Position numbers and translations under genes: made by a program. Source: Bacteroidota bacterium (GTDB lineage Bacteria > Bacteroidota > Ignavibacteria > UBA10030 > UBA8401). Taken from it: DNA of 64,000 nt. Below the pieces are notes generated by a model. The model was not told the DNA's origin. It searched no databases and saw only the letters and a list, made by a program, of their open reading frames with translations. The stretch is taken from the NCBI GenBank assembly GCA_021796215.1, contig JAJYOK010000003.1:62001-126000 (forward strand). Reading direction: 5' to 3'. Position 1 is the stretch's first letter; each line of letters begins with the position of its first letter. Below, in pieces: positions 11,230 to 19,866 of the stretch.

Positions 11230-11527
11230 TTCTGGAATTCAGCCAAAGGCTGATGAGGCTCTCGCTCAGATGATGGATTTCGACCACATTATTGTGCAAA
11301 GTATAGTCATTCACTATGGAAATGTCAACAACATATTCTGCTTCCACTGAAAAATTTAGCAAGAATCTGATTACTTCCACTTGCTTTTCTTCCAATCTTT
11401 CCCTAAACTCATTAACAGCAAATGCGGCACTTCTGAGATTTTCTTCTAAGTAGTTTTCCCTGCAATTGTGTTGTTTCCCCAGGCATTTGCACACGTGTGA
11501 TTCTTTAGTAACTAATTTCGCACCCAT
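11180..11527 (-). pseudogene. possible degenerate four-helix-bundle (23S rRNA intervening-sequence type) protein
   Basis: An open frame of 115 residues lies in an AT-rich patch. Its middle, ENLRSAAFAVNEF, then EVIRFLLNFSVEAEYVVDIS and SESLISLWLN, reads like a drifted version of the S23/IVS four-helix bundle family (compare LRRAA.S.P.N and FIRFL..A.GS..ELE). No ribosome-binding site is visible. The frame overlaps the 5' ends of both neighbouring genes, and a 30-bp palindromic repeat (11239-11268) lies in it. It may be a decayed gene or a chance frame. Confidence 0.3.
11239..11268. repeat. 30-bp twin-palindrome repeat, copy 1
   Basis: On the minus strand the second 15-bp unit reads TCAGCC-TTT-GGCTGA (perfect arms, three-base loop). 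It is directly preceded by a 15-bp unit TGAGCGAGAGCCTCA, of which only the outer four bases pair. Copies at 11663 and 35389 share the same two-unit layout and an almost identical second unit. Confidence 0.7.
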
Positions 11528-11543
11528 TAACAGAAATATCTTT

Positions 11544-13592
11544 ATGCCCTTATCATCATCTCCTTCGGCGCCTGCGGCGCCATGTTCCGCTTCTCAAATT
11601 CAGCAATTGATTTCACAAGGATGTACCTCCGTTGATTGGAAAAACGTTTTCGTCCATCCTTCTCCGCCGGAGGCGGGTCAGCCTATGGCTGATTCTGATC
11701 TTTCCCGCTTCCGCAATGTCAATTTCGCCGGCACTGTATCTGTCGGCGCCAACAGTGGAACAATTACCGTTGACGGAGTTGAGCTTCCATGCGGAATTTA
11801 TAATGCAACGATCGCGAACTGCGTTATTGGCGACAACGTGCGGATTGCAAATATCGGTTCGACAATTTCAAATTATCATATCGGCAGCGATGTGCTTATC
11901 GAAGATACTGCATCGCTCGCGGCAGATACAGATTCGTCCTACGGAAATGGCGTCGAGCTCGACGTTGTCAATGAGGCAGGCGGACGCGGAACAATTTTGT
12001 TCAATGACCTTTCTTCGCAGACGGCATATCTTCAGGCGCTTCTGCGGCACGATGAACAGCTCACTAAAAATCTTTCTTCGCTCATAAAAGCGAAAATTGC
12101 AAAAACAAAGACGGCACACGGAATCATTGAAAGCCATGTCCGCATTACGCATTCCGGTTCGATTCACAATGTGAATGTCATGCAGTTCGCTTCAATTCAC
12201 GGCGCGCTTTTTCTTGAAAATGGTACCGTATTAAGCTGTAAAGAACATCCAACGGAAATCGGCGAAGGTGTTCATGCAAAATCATTCGTGCTTGCCGAAG
12301 GAGCGCGTGTGGACGGCGGTGCAATGCTCGACAAAGTATACGTCGGGCAAGGGACGAAAATCGGCAAACAATATTCAGCCGAAAATTCCCTCTTCTTTGC
12401 AAACTGCGAAGGCTTCCACGGCGAAGCGGTGTCATTGTTCGCCGGACCGTACACCGTTACGCACCACAAATCAACGCTGCTCATCGCCGGACTTTTCTCT
12501 TTTTATAATGCGGGAAGCGGATCGAACCAAAGCAACCACATGTACAAACTCGGTCCCGTGCATCAAGGGATTTTTGAGCGCGGCTGCAAAACCGGTTCGT
12601 TCTCGTACGTGCTGCTCGAAAGCCGCATCGGTGCGTTCAGCGTGGTCATCGGAAAACATTTCACCAATATGAATACACCGAATCTTCCTTTTTCGTATAT
12701 TCATGAAGAAGGCGGCGAATCGAAGATCATTCCGGGTATGAATCTTTTTTCCGTCGGCACTGTGCGCGACGGAGAAAAATGGCCCAAACGCGATAATCGC
12801 AAAGCTGCCAACAAACGCGACCTGATCATCTTCGATGTTTTTTCTCCCTACACCGTTGAAAAAATGCGCCGCGGCAGAAACGAGCTTTTGGCGCTGAGCG
12901 AAAGCGTTCCCAAAGAAAAATCTTTTGTGAACTACGGCGGACTTCAACTGAACCGGCTGCTGCTTCGCAAAGGCGCAAAGTATTACACGATGGCAATCCA
13001 CCGGTATTTGAATGACAAAGTGTGTTCACGTTTAAGCGATGCATTGGGACATTCAAAAAGCTGGAAAGATGCAGCGGCACAACTTCGTTCAAAAAAAATT
13101 CTGAGGCAACCGAAAAACTGGACCGATCTCTCCGGATTATTGTCGGCAAACGAACGCGTTGCTTCGCTGCTGGACTGCATCCGCAAAGGCGACATTGTTT
13201 CATACGATCAGATTACGCAAGAACTCGAACGCATCCATTCTTCGTACCGCGATGACGAATGGGAATACGTGTGCGAAGCGTTCGCTGAAGAATACAAAGC
13301 CGAGCCTTCGGCAATGACAAAAACACAGGCGCTGAGTGCAATTGAAGAATGGAAAAACGCAGCAGTGTCGCTTCACTCGATGATTCTTGAAGATTCGAAG
13401 CGCGAGTTTGGTGATTTTGCGAAGATCGGTTTCGGTTTAGATCAATTACAAGAAGATGCTCAGCGTGATTTCGATGCGGTGCGAGGCACGATTGAGACGA
13501 ACAGCGTCGTTCAAAAACTGACAAGCGAAGGAAAAGCAATCGAGCAGCGTTTTTCTGAGTTCAAAAAACTTGTCGAGGGAAGCGTTGAATAA
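11544..13592 (+). CDS. DUF4954 family protein (left-handed beta-helix, acyl/sugar-nucleotide transferase-like)
   Basis: This is a 682-residue protein from the ATG at 11544. Repeated hexapeptide-like turns (CVIGDNVRIANIG, VYVGQGTKIGKQY) and the long conserved block AGPYTVTHHKSTLLIAGLFS with GSGSNQSNHMYKLGP are typical of DUF4954, a family common in Bacteroidetes. Its role is unknown, though the fold suggests an acyl- or nucleotidyl-transferase-like domain. An acyl carrier protein gene follows 113 bp downstream. The N-terminus (QGCTSVDWKNVFV) matches the family, but it carries short palindromic inserts: SAPAAP (11567-11581) and SPPEAGQPMA (11663-11692). The start lacks a clear ribosome-binding site. 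Confidence 0.85.
   Translation: MPLSSSPSAPAAPCSASQIQQLISQGCTSVDWKNVFVHPSPPEAGQPMADSDLSRFRNVNFAGTVSVGANSGTITVDGVELPCGIYNATIANCVIGDNVRIANIGSTISNYHIGSDVLIEDTASLAADTDSSYGNGVELDVVNEAGGRGTILFNDLSSQTAYLQALLRHDEQLTKNLSSLIKAKIAKTKTAHGIIESHVRITHSGSIHNVNVMQFASIHGALFLENGTVLSCKEHPTEIGEGVHAKSFVLAEGARVDGGAMLDKVYVGQGTKIGKQYSAENSLFFANCEGFHGEAVSLFAGPYTVTHHKSTLLIAGLFSFYNAGSGSNQSNHMYKLGPVHQGIFERGCKTGSFSYVLLESRIGAFSVVIGKHFTNMNTPNLPFSYIHEEGGESKIIPGMNLFSVGTVRDGEKWPKRDNRKAANKRDLIIFDVFSPYTVEKMRRGRNELLALSESVPKEKSFVNYGGLQLNRLLLRKGAKYYTMAIHRYLNDKVCSRLSDALGHSKSWKDAAAQLRSKKILRQPKNWTDLSGLLSANERVASLLDCIRKGDIVSYDQITQELERIHSSYRDDEWEYVCEAFAEEYKAEPSAMTKTQALSAIEEWKNAAVSLHSMILEDSKREFGDFAKIGFGLDQLQEDAQRDFDAVRGTIETNSVVQKLTSEGKAIEQRFSEFKKLVEGSVE
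11567..11581. repeat. 15-bp palindrome GGCGCC-TGC-GGCGCC in coding sequence
   Basis: Perfect 6-bp arms surround a three-base loop within the first codons of the DUF4954 gene, in frame (five codons, APAAP). The same arms, with the loop ATC, occur inside the tRNA-Pro relic at 39732-39746, although there they can be explained as an anticodon stem. Confidence 0.5.
11663..11692. repeat. 30-bp twin-palindrome repeat, copy 2 (inside a gene)
   Basis: Unit one is TCCGCC-GGA-GGCGGG and unit two is TCAGCC-TAT-GGCTGA, directly abutting. The element lies in frame in the DUF4954 gene and encodes about ten residues (SPPEAGQPMA) between the conserved WKNVFV and RFRNVNFAG blocks. Thirty bases preserve the reading frame. 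Confidence 0.75.
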
Positions 13593-13598
13593 CAGAAA

Positions 13599-13627
13599 AT
13601 GGACTTCACCCCAACGGTGGAGTCCAT
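13599..13627. repeat. hairpin after DUF4954 gene, related to the kdp gap repeat
   Basis: The arms ATGGACTTCACC and GGTGGAGTCCAT (one G:T pair) enclose CCAAC, seven bases after the stop codon. The arms resemble those of the composite palindrome at 4680-4742. A T-rich run follows ~15 bases later, so weak terminator activity is possible. Confidence 0.55.
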
Positions 13628-13705
13628 CTCAGAACGACAAATTAAATTTTTCTTCACACACAATTAGTCTGATACAACAACAAACACACAACACAAGGAG
13701 AAGTT

Positions 13706-13951
13706 ATGACGCGGGATGAAGTTTCACAACGAGTAAAAAAGGTAACGGCGCGAGAACTGAATCTCAATGCAGCAAACATAAAAGACAGCGACCAGTTTTC
13801 TGTTGAATTGGGCGCTGACTCCCTGAAGTCCATCGAATTGGTTGCAGCATTTGAAGAAGAGTTCAACGTGTCTGTCAATGAAGAAGAGGCGCTGCAGGTG
13901 CAATCCATCGGTGCCGCCATTGATTTTTTTGCTAAACTTCTTAACAAGTAA
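13706..13951 (+). CDS. acyl carrier protein
   Basis: This small acidic protein of 81 residues has the phosphopantetheine attachment motif ELGADSLKSIEL (Ser39). The helices around it match acyl carrier proteins of fatty acid or polyketide synthesis. An AAGGAGAAG ribosome-binding site precedes the ATG. It is not next to fab genes; it sits between the DUF4954 gene and a Re-citrate-synthase-like gene 11 bp downstream. A dedicated ACP for an acyl-transfer step of its neighbours is possible but unproven. It could also be a secondary general ACP. Confidence 0.9.
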   Translation: MTRDEVSQRVKKVTARELNLNAANIKDSDQFSVELGADSLKSIELVAAFEEEFNVSVNEEEALQVQSIGAAIDFFAKLLNK

Positions 13952-13962
13952 AGGTACCCACT

Positions 13963-15345
13963 ATGAAAACATACGAATTACAAGACATTCCCCAGCCCAA
14001 TTTGCTGGAAGAGATGTTTCCCTATTCACTTCCGCCGCTCATTCAATTTGAAGGAAAAATCAAAGAAGAAATTGACGGCAAAATAGTCGAGTTCGATCCG
14101 AACGAAGTAAAGACGCGCGACATTCACATTACCGACACAACATTCCGCGACGGCCAGCAGGCGCGGCCGCCGTACACAAAAGAACAAATGGTAAAATTGT
14201 TCGAAATGCTGTCGCGTCTCGGCGGACCGAACGGAGTGATCCGCCAATCAGAATTCTTTTTGTACACAAAGAACGACCGTGAAACAATTGATGCCTGCCG
14301 CGCATTGAATGTAAAATTCCCGGAAATCACCGGATGGATCCGCGCGAACAAAGGCGATTTTCGTCTCGTAAAAGAAATGGGATTGAAAGAAACCGGAATG
14401 CTCACGTCGTCATCCGATTATCACATTTTCCACAAGCAGAATCAGACGCGCAAGCAAGCGATGGACCAATATGTCGAAGTCGTTGAAGCGGCATTCGAAG
14501 CCGGCGTCCGTCCGCGATGCCATTTAGAGGATGTCACCCGCGCCGATCTGCCCGGATTTGTTTTTCCATTCGTGCAGAAGCTTGAACGCCTGAGCGAACA
14601 GGTTCCCGAGCACATGAAAGTGAAAATCCGTTTGTGCGATACGATGGGCTTCGGTTTGTCGTATCCGAATGCAAAAGAACCGCGCTCAATTCCCAAAATG
14701 ATCTGGCGCCTGCGGAACGAATGCGGAATTCCGTCGGAGCGGTTGGAATGGCACGGTCACAATGATTTTCACAAAGTGCATATTAATGGTGCAAGCGCAT
14801 GGATTTATGGTTTGAACGCGTTGAATGGAACGCTGTTCGGTTTTGGTGAGCGCTGCGGAAATCCGCCGCTCGAAGGCGCGATCATTGAATACGTTGCACT
14901 GAAAGGCTCGCTGAATGGTGTCAGTTTGCCAGTTATTACAGAATTGGCGGAGTACTATCAAAAAGTTATCGGCACACAGCTTGCACCAAATTATCCGTTC
15001 GTCGGCAAAGATTTCAACACGACACGTGCAGGAATTCATGCAGGCGGATTACGGCGCTTTGAACAAATTTATAACATCTTCGACACAACGGCACTGTTAA
15101 ATCGCCCGCCGCACGTAGCGATCACCGACAAATCCGGCACCGACGGCATTGCGCTGTGGGTGAACGATTTTCTCGGATTGAAAGGCGACGATCGCCTGAC
15201 CGTGATGAAAGTGGCAAAGATTCAACGATGGGTAATGGATCAGTACGAAAAAGGAGGACGCATGTCTTCTATCACTGATCAGGAACTCGAAGAGCAGGTA
15301 AAAATCAATCTGCCCGAGTATTATTCAAAATACCGCAAGAACTAA
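13963..15345 (+). CDS. DRE-TIM metallolyase: Re-citrate synthase / homocitrate synthase-like
   Basis: The 460-residue protein contains ITDTTFRDGQQARPPYT, the metal-binding 'TxRDGxQ' motif of the HMG-CoA lyase/isopropylmalate synthase superfamily. It also has WHGHNDFHK (metal-binding HxH) and FGERCGNPPLEG. The extended N-terminus and motifs such as GWIRANKGDF and SSSDYHIFHK resemble the Re-citrate synthases described in Clostridium kluyveri and relatives more than LeuA or NifV, and there is no C-terminal leucine-binding domain. The reaction would be acetyl-CoA plus an oxo acid. Which oxo acid cannot be told from sequence. It is probably co-transcribed with the ACP gene and ends at a strong terminator. 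Confidence 0.75.
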   Translation: MKTYELQDIPQPNLLEEMFPYSLPPLIQFEGKIKEEIDGKIVEFDPNEVKTRDIHITDTTFRDGQQARPPYTKEQMVKLFEMLSRLGGPNGVIRQSEFFLYTKNDRETIDACRALNVKFPEITGWIRANKGDFRLVKEMGLKETGMLTSSSDYHIFHKQNQTRKQAMDQYVEVVEAAFEAGVRPRCHLEDVTRADLPGFVFPFVQKLERLSEQVPEHMKVKIRLCDTMGFGLSYPNAKEPRSIPKMIWRLRNECGIPSERLEWHGHNDFHKVHINGASAWIYGLNALNGTLFGFGERCGNPPLEGAIIEYVALKGSLNGVSLPVITELAEYYQKVIGTQLAPNYPFVGKDFNTTRAGIHAGGLRRFEQIYNIFDTTALLNRPPHVAITDKSGTDGIALWVNDFLGLKGDDRLTVMKVAKIQRWVMDQYEKGGRMSSITDQELEEQVKINLPEYYSKYRKN

Positions 15346-15352
15346 TCACCAA

Positions 15353-15379
15353 GGGGCGCTTCGGTGCCCCATTTTTTTT
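15353..15379 (+). terminator. rho-independent terminator
   Basis: The stem GGGGCGC / GTGCCCC with a TTCG loop is followed by eight T residues. It closes the ACP / Re-citrate-synthase-like unit, just before the nagB ribosome-binding site. Confidence 0.9.
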
Positions 15380-15396
15380 CTCAAAGGAGAATTTTT

Positions 15397-16209
15397 ATGC
15401 GCGTCATCATTCAACAAAATTACGACCTTGTCAGCAAATGGGTGGCGTCGTACGTTGCGCGCCACATCCGCGATTTCAATCCGACACCGCAAAAGCCATA
15501 TGTGCTCGGACTCCCTACCGGTTCCTCGCCGATCGGAACATACAAAGAACTTGCGGCATTGCACAAGGCAGGAAAAGTTTCATTCAAAAATGTCGTGACA
15601 TTCAACATGGACGAATATGTCGGACTGCCGGAAGAACATCCGGAGAGTTATCATTCATTCATGCGGAATAATTTCTTCAAGCATGTAGACATTAAAAAAG
15701 AAAATGTCAACATCTTGAACGGCAATGCCAAGGATTTAGAAAAAGAATGCGCCGATTACGAAAAAAGAATTACGAAGATCGGAGGGATTCATTTGTTCCT
15801 CGGCGGCATTGGGCCGGACGGGCACATCGCATTTAATGAACCGGGCTCATCGTTAGCATCGCGCACACGCATCAAGACGCTGACGTACGACACGATCATT
15901 GCCAATTCACGTTTCTTCGACAACGACATCAACAAAGTGCCGAAAACGGCTCTCACAGTCGGCGTTGCCACAGTACTTGATGCAAAAGAAGTGCTGATCA
16001 TTATCACCGGCCACAACAAGGCGCGTGCGCTCGCGAACGTTGTGGAAAGCGGCGTCAATCACATGTGGACAGTGAGCGCGTTACAGCTTCATCCGAAAGG
16101 TATCATCGTGTGTGATGAACAGGCGACTGATGAATTGCGTGTCGGCACTGTGCGCTACTTCAAGGATATTGAATCGCACAATCTCGATCCAAAATCGCTG
16201 TTGAAGTAA
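15397..16209 (+). CDS. nagB: glucosamine-6-phosphate deaminase
   Basis: This 270-residue protein (E. coli NagB has 266) carries [14 protein letters not shown], the catalytic-region motif [20 protein letters not shown], and [17 protein letters not shown], all diagnostic of NagB. It converts glucosamine-6-phosphate to fructose-6-phosphate and ammonia in the cytoplasm, feeding amino sugars into glycolysis. The start at 15397 follows AAAGGAGAA. It lies between two terminators, so it is monocistronic. It fits with the secreted GH20 hexosaminidase at 29.7-32.3 kb as part of amino-sugar use. Confidence 0.96.
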   Translation: MRVIIQQNYDLVSKWVASYVARHIRDFNPTPQKPYVLGLPTGSSPIGTYKELAALHKAGKVSFKNVVTFNMDEYVGLPEEHPESYHSFMRNNFFKHVDIKKENVNILNGNAKDLEKECADYEKRITKIGGIHLFLGGIGPDGHIAFNEPGSSLASRTRIKTLTYDTIIANSRFFDNDINKVPKTALTVGVATVLDAKEVLIIITGHNKARALANVVESGVNHMWTVSALQLHPKGIIVCDEQATDELRVGTVRYFKDIESHNLDPKSLLK

Positions 16210-16231
16210 TAGTCGTTCGTACTTTGGATAC

Positions 16232-16269
16232 AGAGCCGGTGGAATTATTCCGCCGGCTCTTCCTTTTTT
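16232..16269 (+). terminator. rho-independent terminator after nagB
   Basis: A 13-bp stem (AGAGCCGGTGGAA with TTCCGCCGGCTCT, one G:T pair) with a TTA loop is followed by TCCTTTTTT. Confidence 0.92.
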
Positions 16270-16294
16270 AGTTTCAATTTTCAATCTTAGCGGC

Positions 16295-17212
16295 ATGACA
16301 CATTTCGATCTCGGCATTGCATGGAATTGGGAATACGACCGTGATTTTGTTTTCGCCGTTGAACACGAGTGTGCGGCATTGGGCATTTCTGCCTACCGCG
16401 TCGAGCCGCACAATATTGATGAAACGCTGAAGCAGCTTCGAAGCGGAACACTTGCCTTTCGATGTTTCCTTGACCGCGCATCTGATGCTGATGAATCGTT
16501 CGAACCGCTTGCACGCTTTGTTGTAGAATCCGAGATTCCTGTTATCAATGATTTTGATAATATTGAACGAGCGAAAGACAAAGCAACGATGCATCTCGAA
16601 TTCATTGCGAACGGACTCAACGCACCATATACACTCATCATTTCTCCTTTCAATAAGAAAAAAGAAGTCGAGCTGAGTCTTTCCCAGCTTGCACGGCTAG
16701 GCAGACCGTTCATCATTAAGCCTGCCAACACAACCGGCGGAGGCATCGGCGTTGTGCTTGGCGCAGAAACATTAAAACAAGTCATTGCAGAACGCCAGCA
16801 CCACAAAAACGACAAATATCTTTTACAGGAAACAGTCAAGCCGGTAAACTTAAATGGACGCGATGCGTGGTTTCGTGTGTTGTTCGCGTTCGGTGAAGTG
16901 TTCCCCTGCTGGTGGAGTGTCGCTACACACGAATACACTTCTGTGTCACCGGAAGAAGAGACAAATTTTCACCTTCGCGAACTTCACTCAGTCATGCAAA
17001 AAATCCATTCCATTTGCCGCCTCGATTTTTTTTCTTCAGAAATTGCGCTGAATGCCGAAAGGAAATTCATCGTTGTGGATTATGTCAATGAAATCTGCGA
17101 TATGCGCTTAAAATCGAAACACCCCGATGGTGTTCCTGACAGTATCGTCCATGCAATTGCGCATTTGATTGCCCGTGATGCAGCTCAAAGGATTTCGCGC
17201 TCCCATGCTTGA
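16295..17212 (+). CDS. ATP-grasp family protein
   Basis: This 305-residue protein has an ATP-grasp fold. An N-terminal pre-ATP-grasp region is followed by FIIKPANTTGGGIGV (nucleotide-binding lysine K142 and glycine-rich loop), YLLQETV, and a C-terminal VDYVNEICDMR that supplies magnesium ligands, as in the RimK/glutathione synthetase group. Such enzymes join a carboxylate to an amine or thiol via an acyl phosphate. No neighbouring peptide precursor or partner gene suggests the substrate. No ribosome-binding site is obvious at the chosen ATG, but the terminator just upstream leaves little room for an earlier start. Confidence 0.8.
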   Translation: MTHFDLGIAWNWEYDRDFVFAVEHECAALGISAYRVEPHNIDETLKQLRSGTLAFRCFLDRASDADESFEPLARFVVESEIPVINDFDNIERAKDKATMHLEFIANGLNAPYTLIISPFNKKKEVELSLSQLARLGRPFIIKPANTTGGGIGVVLGAETLKQVIAERQHHKNDKYLLQETVKPVNLNGRDAWFRVLFAFGEVFPCWWSVATHEYTSVSPEEETNFHLRELHSVMQKIHSICRLDFFSSEIALNAERKFIVVDYVNEICDMRLKSKHPDGVPDSIVHAIAHLIARDAAQRISRSHA

Positions 17213-17237
17213 CTTTCAGAAAGTGCTTTAATACATT
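17209..17237 (+). promoter_or_regulatory. sigma70-type promoter for the YbgF-like gene
   Basis: TTGACT and TACATT are separated by 17 bp, overlapping the end of the ATP-grasp gene and ~65 bp ahead of the next start codon. Confidence 0.55.
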
Positions 17238-17302
17238 AGACGACAATGAGTTGTCTCTCAACGCTTTGCCAGTATACCTTCTTATAAACATCGGAGGATT
17301 CT

Positions 17303-18103
17303 ATGCTTCCCTCATCAAGAAGTAAGGCGCTTGGTTTTATGCGCATGTTAGCAGTTGTTGCTTTGGTTCCGTTTGCTCTGTATCTCTCCGGATGCGGCGG
17401 GTCCGAAGAAGCAACAACAGAAACCGCAGCTGTTGATACCACAAGTACTATCGGAATGGCCGATACAAATGCAATGGTAGCAAACGATACGACGGCCGTT
17501 GCCCCAGCGCCAACACCCGAAGAAATACTGCAACAGGAAAACGATTCACTCAAAACCGGCAACACCCAGTTGCAACAGCAGCTCGACTCTTCGGAACAAA
17601 CGAATAAAGATCTCATGGCAAAGATCTCCGATCTTGAAGCGGCTCAGATTGCTGCACAGGAACAAGCTGCAAAAGCTGCGGAACAGCAAGCTCCGCCAAA
17701 AATGACGACAGCAAACGCGGCACCTGCGGGGAAATCCTCGCCGGAAGAAATTGAAGCGTACCGCGCCGCACTGCAAATGGCGAAAGAAAGAAATTTCAAA
17801 GATGCCATCAATCAGTTCCAAAATCTTCTCGACGGCGGAGTAAAATCGGATTATGCAGACAATTGCCATTACTGGATCGGCTTGTGCTATTACAGCATGA
17901 AGGATTTCAAAACAGCGATTGAGCATTTCAAAGAAGTGCTGAAATTTAGATTTTCAGAAAAGAAAGATGACGCCCAATTTATGCTCGCACAGAGCTACGA
18001 GCGGATGGGAAACAAAATGCAGGCGCAGGCAGAATATCAGAAGCTTGTTCAACTCTATCCGACAAGTGAATATGTAAAAGTTGCGCAAGCTAAAACGCGG
18101 TAA
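17303..18103 (+). CDS. YbgF/CpoB-like lipoprotein with coiled coil and TPR
   Basis: The 266-residue protein has a lipoprotein leader ending YLSGC (Cys31), a low-complexity Thr/Ala linker, a Gln/Ser-rich coiled coil (about residues 75-130), and C-terminal tetratricopeptide repeats (YRAALQMAKERNFKDAINQF, then a HYWIGLCYYSMKDFKTAIEHF unit). This matches the YbgF (CpoB) family of the Tol-Pal envelope system, although no tol or pal genes are nearby. The leader begins after a long polar stretch, and a GGAGG ribosome-binding site supports the start. A strong terminator follows. Confidence 0.82.
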   Translation: MLPSSRSKALGFMRMLAVVALVPFALYLSGCGGSEEATTETAAVDTTSTIGMADTNAMVANDTTAVAPAPTPEEILQQENDSLKTGNTQLQQQLDSSEQTNKDLMAKISDLEAAQIAAQEQAAKAAEQQAPPKMTTANAAPAGKSSPEEIEAYRAALQMAKERNFKDAINQFQNLLDGGVKSDYADNCHYWIGLCYYSMKDFKTAIEHFKEVLKFRFSEKKDDAQFMLAQSYERMGNKMQAQAEYQKLVQLYPTSEYVKVAQAKTR

Positions 18104-18125
18104 GTTTTTTTAGAATGAAAAACCG

Positions 18126-18164
18126 GACCCCGTCTCGCTCAAAACGAAACGGGGTCTTTTTTTT
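18126..18164 (+). terminator. terminator between convergent genes
   Basis: The arms GACCCCGT and ACGGGGTC are followed by T8 on the plus strand. It separates the YbgF-like gene from the convergent exonuclease gene. Confidence 0.9.
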
Positions 18165-18165
18165 A

Positions 18166-18753
18166 TTATTGGAACTTCAGCAATCCCGCTACATCATGCA
18201 CATCGTAATGTTCCTCAATCCGTCGTAAGAATTGAATAAGTACTTCTGCGGTTGCAAACGCATCTCCCGCTGCCCGATGACGATGAGAATTTTTGATGCC
18301 AAGCCGGCGAGCAACGGGACCGAGCGATTTGCTCGACAATTCCGGCAGCATCCGGCGCGCTAATTTGCAAGTGCAGAGGATAAGATTCTCAACCGGTGCG
18401 ATATTCCCCTGCAACAACGTATGGTTCACAAATCCCAGATCGAACTGTGCATTGTGCGCAGTGAATATGCCGCAGCCCAAAAATTCTGCAACCCTCGGTG
18501 CAACCATTTTCGCCGTAGGCGCATCTGCTACCATTGCATCGTCAATGCCGGTGAGCAGCGTGATAGAATCAGAAATCGGCTGAAGCGGATTGACAAGTGT
18601 CGTGAATTCATCATGAATCAATCCGTTGCGAACTTTCAACATTGCAATTTCCGTGATCCCGCCTTCACGCGGCGACAGTCCTGTCGTTTCAACATCCACA
18701 ACAACGAAAGTGGTTTCGGCAATTAATTGCGAAGACGGCGGGGCAGAATTCAT
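18166..18753 (-). CDS. DnaQ-like 3'-5' exonuclease
   Basis: From the ATG at 18753 (ATGA overlap with the fructose bisphosphatase stop) the protein has 195 residues. The DEDDh exonuclease motifs are clear: [10 protein letters not shown] (D20, E22), [10 protein letters not shown], and HRHRAAGDA with the catalytic His and Asp. This is the DNA polymerase III epsilon-like fold. It could be a proofreading or repair exonuclease, or the exonuclease of a DinG/Cho-type system, since no extra domain is present. A longer reading to 18798 lacks support. Confidence 0.87.
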   Translation of the reverse strand: MNSAPPSSQLIAETTFVVVDVETTGLSPREGGITEIAMLKVRNGLIHDEFTTLVNPLQPISDSITLLTGIDDAMVADAPTAKMVAPRVAEFLGCGIFTAHNAQFDLGFVNHTLLQGNIAPVENLILCTCKLARRMLPELSSKSLGPVARRLGIKNSHRHRAAGDAFATAEVLIQFLRRIEEHYDVHDVAGLLKFQ

Positions 18754-19772
18754 ACCGCAGCTAATACTTCCTTTTCTTGATGCAAAAACTGTTCGCACAT
18801 AAGCACATCTTCTTCACTGCCGATGAACAACGGTACTTTCTGATGCAGCTTGACCGGCGCAACGTCAAGAATGCGGCGCGTGCCGTTGGTTGCTCTGCCG
18901 CCAGCCTGCTCAACAATGAACGCCAGCGGATTTGCTTCGTACATCAAGCGAAGCTTTCCATCCGGATGTTTCGAGTCGTCCGGATATAAAAAGATTCCGC
19001 CGTACAATAATGTGCGGTGAAAATCCGCAACAAGCGAGCCGATGTACCGCCCGGAGTACGGACGATCCGTAGCTTTGTCTTCTTCCTGCAGATGCTTGAT
19101 ATATTTTTTCACGCCGGTTCCCCAGTACGCATAGTTGCCTTCGTTCACGCTGTAAATTTTTCCGCGCTTGGGAATTCGGATGTTTTCATGCGACAGCAAA
19201 AATTCACCGATGCTTGGGTCAAGCGTGAAACCGTGGACGCCATCTCCCGTTGTGTAGACCAGCATGGTACTTGGACCGTACACAACATAACCGGCGGCAA
19301 TCTGTTTGTAGCCGGGCTGAGTGCAATCCGCAACTGTACCTTTGCCGGAAGACGAGACACGCCGATATATTGAAAAAATGGTGCCGATTGTGACATTCGC
19401 ATCAATGTTCGAAGAGCCGTCAAGCGGGTCGTAGAGCAAAACGTATTTTCCCTTCGGATAATTATCCGGAATGTGAAGCACGTCTTCGTTTTCTTCGGAC
19501 GCCATAACGCACAAGTGCCCGCCGTGGTCCATGGCTCTATAAATTGTTTCGTCGGAGAAAACATCGAGTTTTTTCACTGCGTCGCCGTGAATATTTTCTT
19601 TCCCCGCCGAGCCGAGAATATTCACCAAACCCGCTTTGCTCACTTCGCGCCAGATTACTTTGATTGCAAGCGTGAGATCGCGCAGCACCGCCGAGAAATT
19701 CCCCGTTGCCCCCGGATGGCGCCGCTCCCCTTCTATAATATGGCGCTCAATGGTTATTACTTTGTTGGACAT
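18750..19772 (-). CDS. fbp: class I fructose-1,6-bisphosphatase
   Basis: The 340-residue protein has the metal-binding motifs ASEENED and [20 protein letters not shown], the sugar-phosphate motif [14 protein letters not shown], and [17 protein letters not shown]. These define class I fructose-1,6-bisphosphatases, the gluconeogenic step from fructose-1,6-bisphosphate to fructose-6-phosphate. The start at [10 protein letters not shown] (19772) is fixed by a GGAGGAGG ribosome-binding site; an upstream ATG five codons earlier overlaps that site. The exonuclease gene is coupled downstream. Confidence 0.97.
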   Translation of the reverse strand: MSNKVITIERHIIEGERRHPGATGNFSAVLRDLTLAIKVIWREVSKAGLVNILGSAGKENIHGDAVKKLDVFSDETIYRAMDHGGHLCVMASEENEDVLHIPDNYPKGKYVLLYDPLDGSSNIDANVTIGTIFSIYRRVSSSGKGTVADCTQPGYKQIAAGYVVYGPSTMLVYTTGDGVHGFTLDPSIGEFLLSHENIRIPKRGKIYSVNEGNYAYWGTGVKKYIKHLQEEDKATDRPYSGRYIGSLVADFHRTLLYGGIFLYPDDSKHPDGKLRLMYEANPLAFIVEQAGGRATNGTRRILDVAPVKLHQKVPLFIGSEEDVLMCEQFLHQEKEVLAAV

Positions 19773-19866
19773 AGCCTCCTCCTTCATTTTGGATGATAAA
19801 TAATTCTCTTACTGAAAAAGTAGGAAAAAGAGAAGGAAGTTACAAGCACGGACATTTGAAGTTCGC

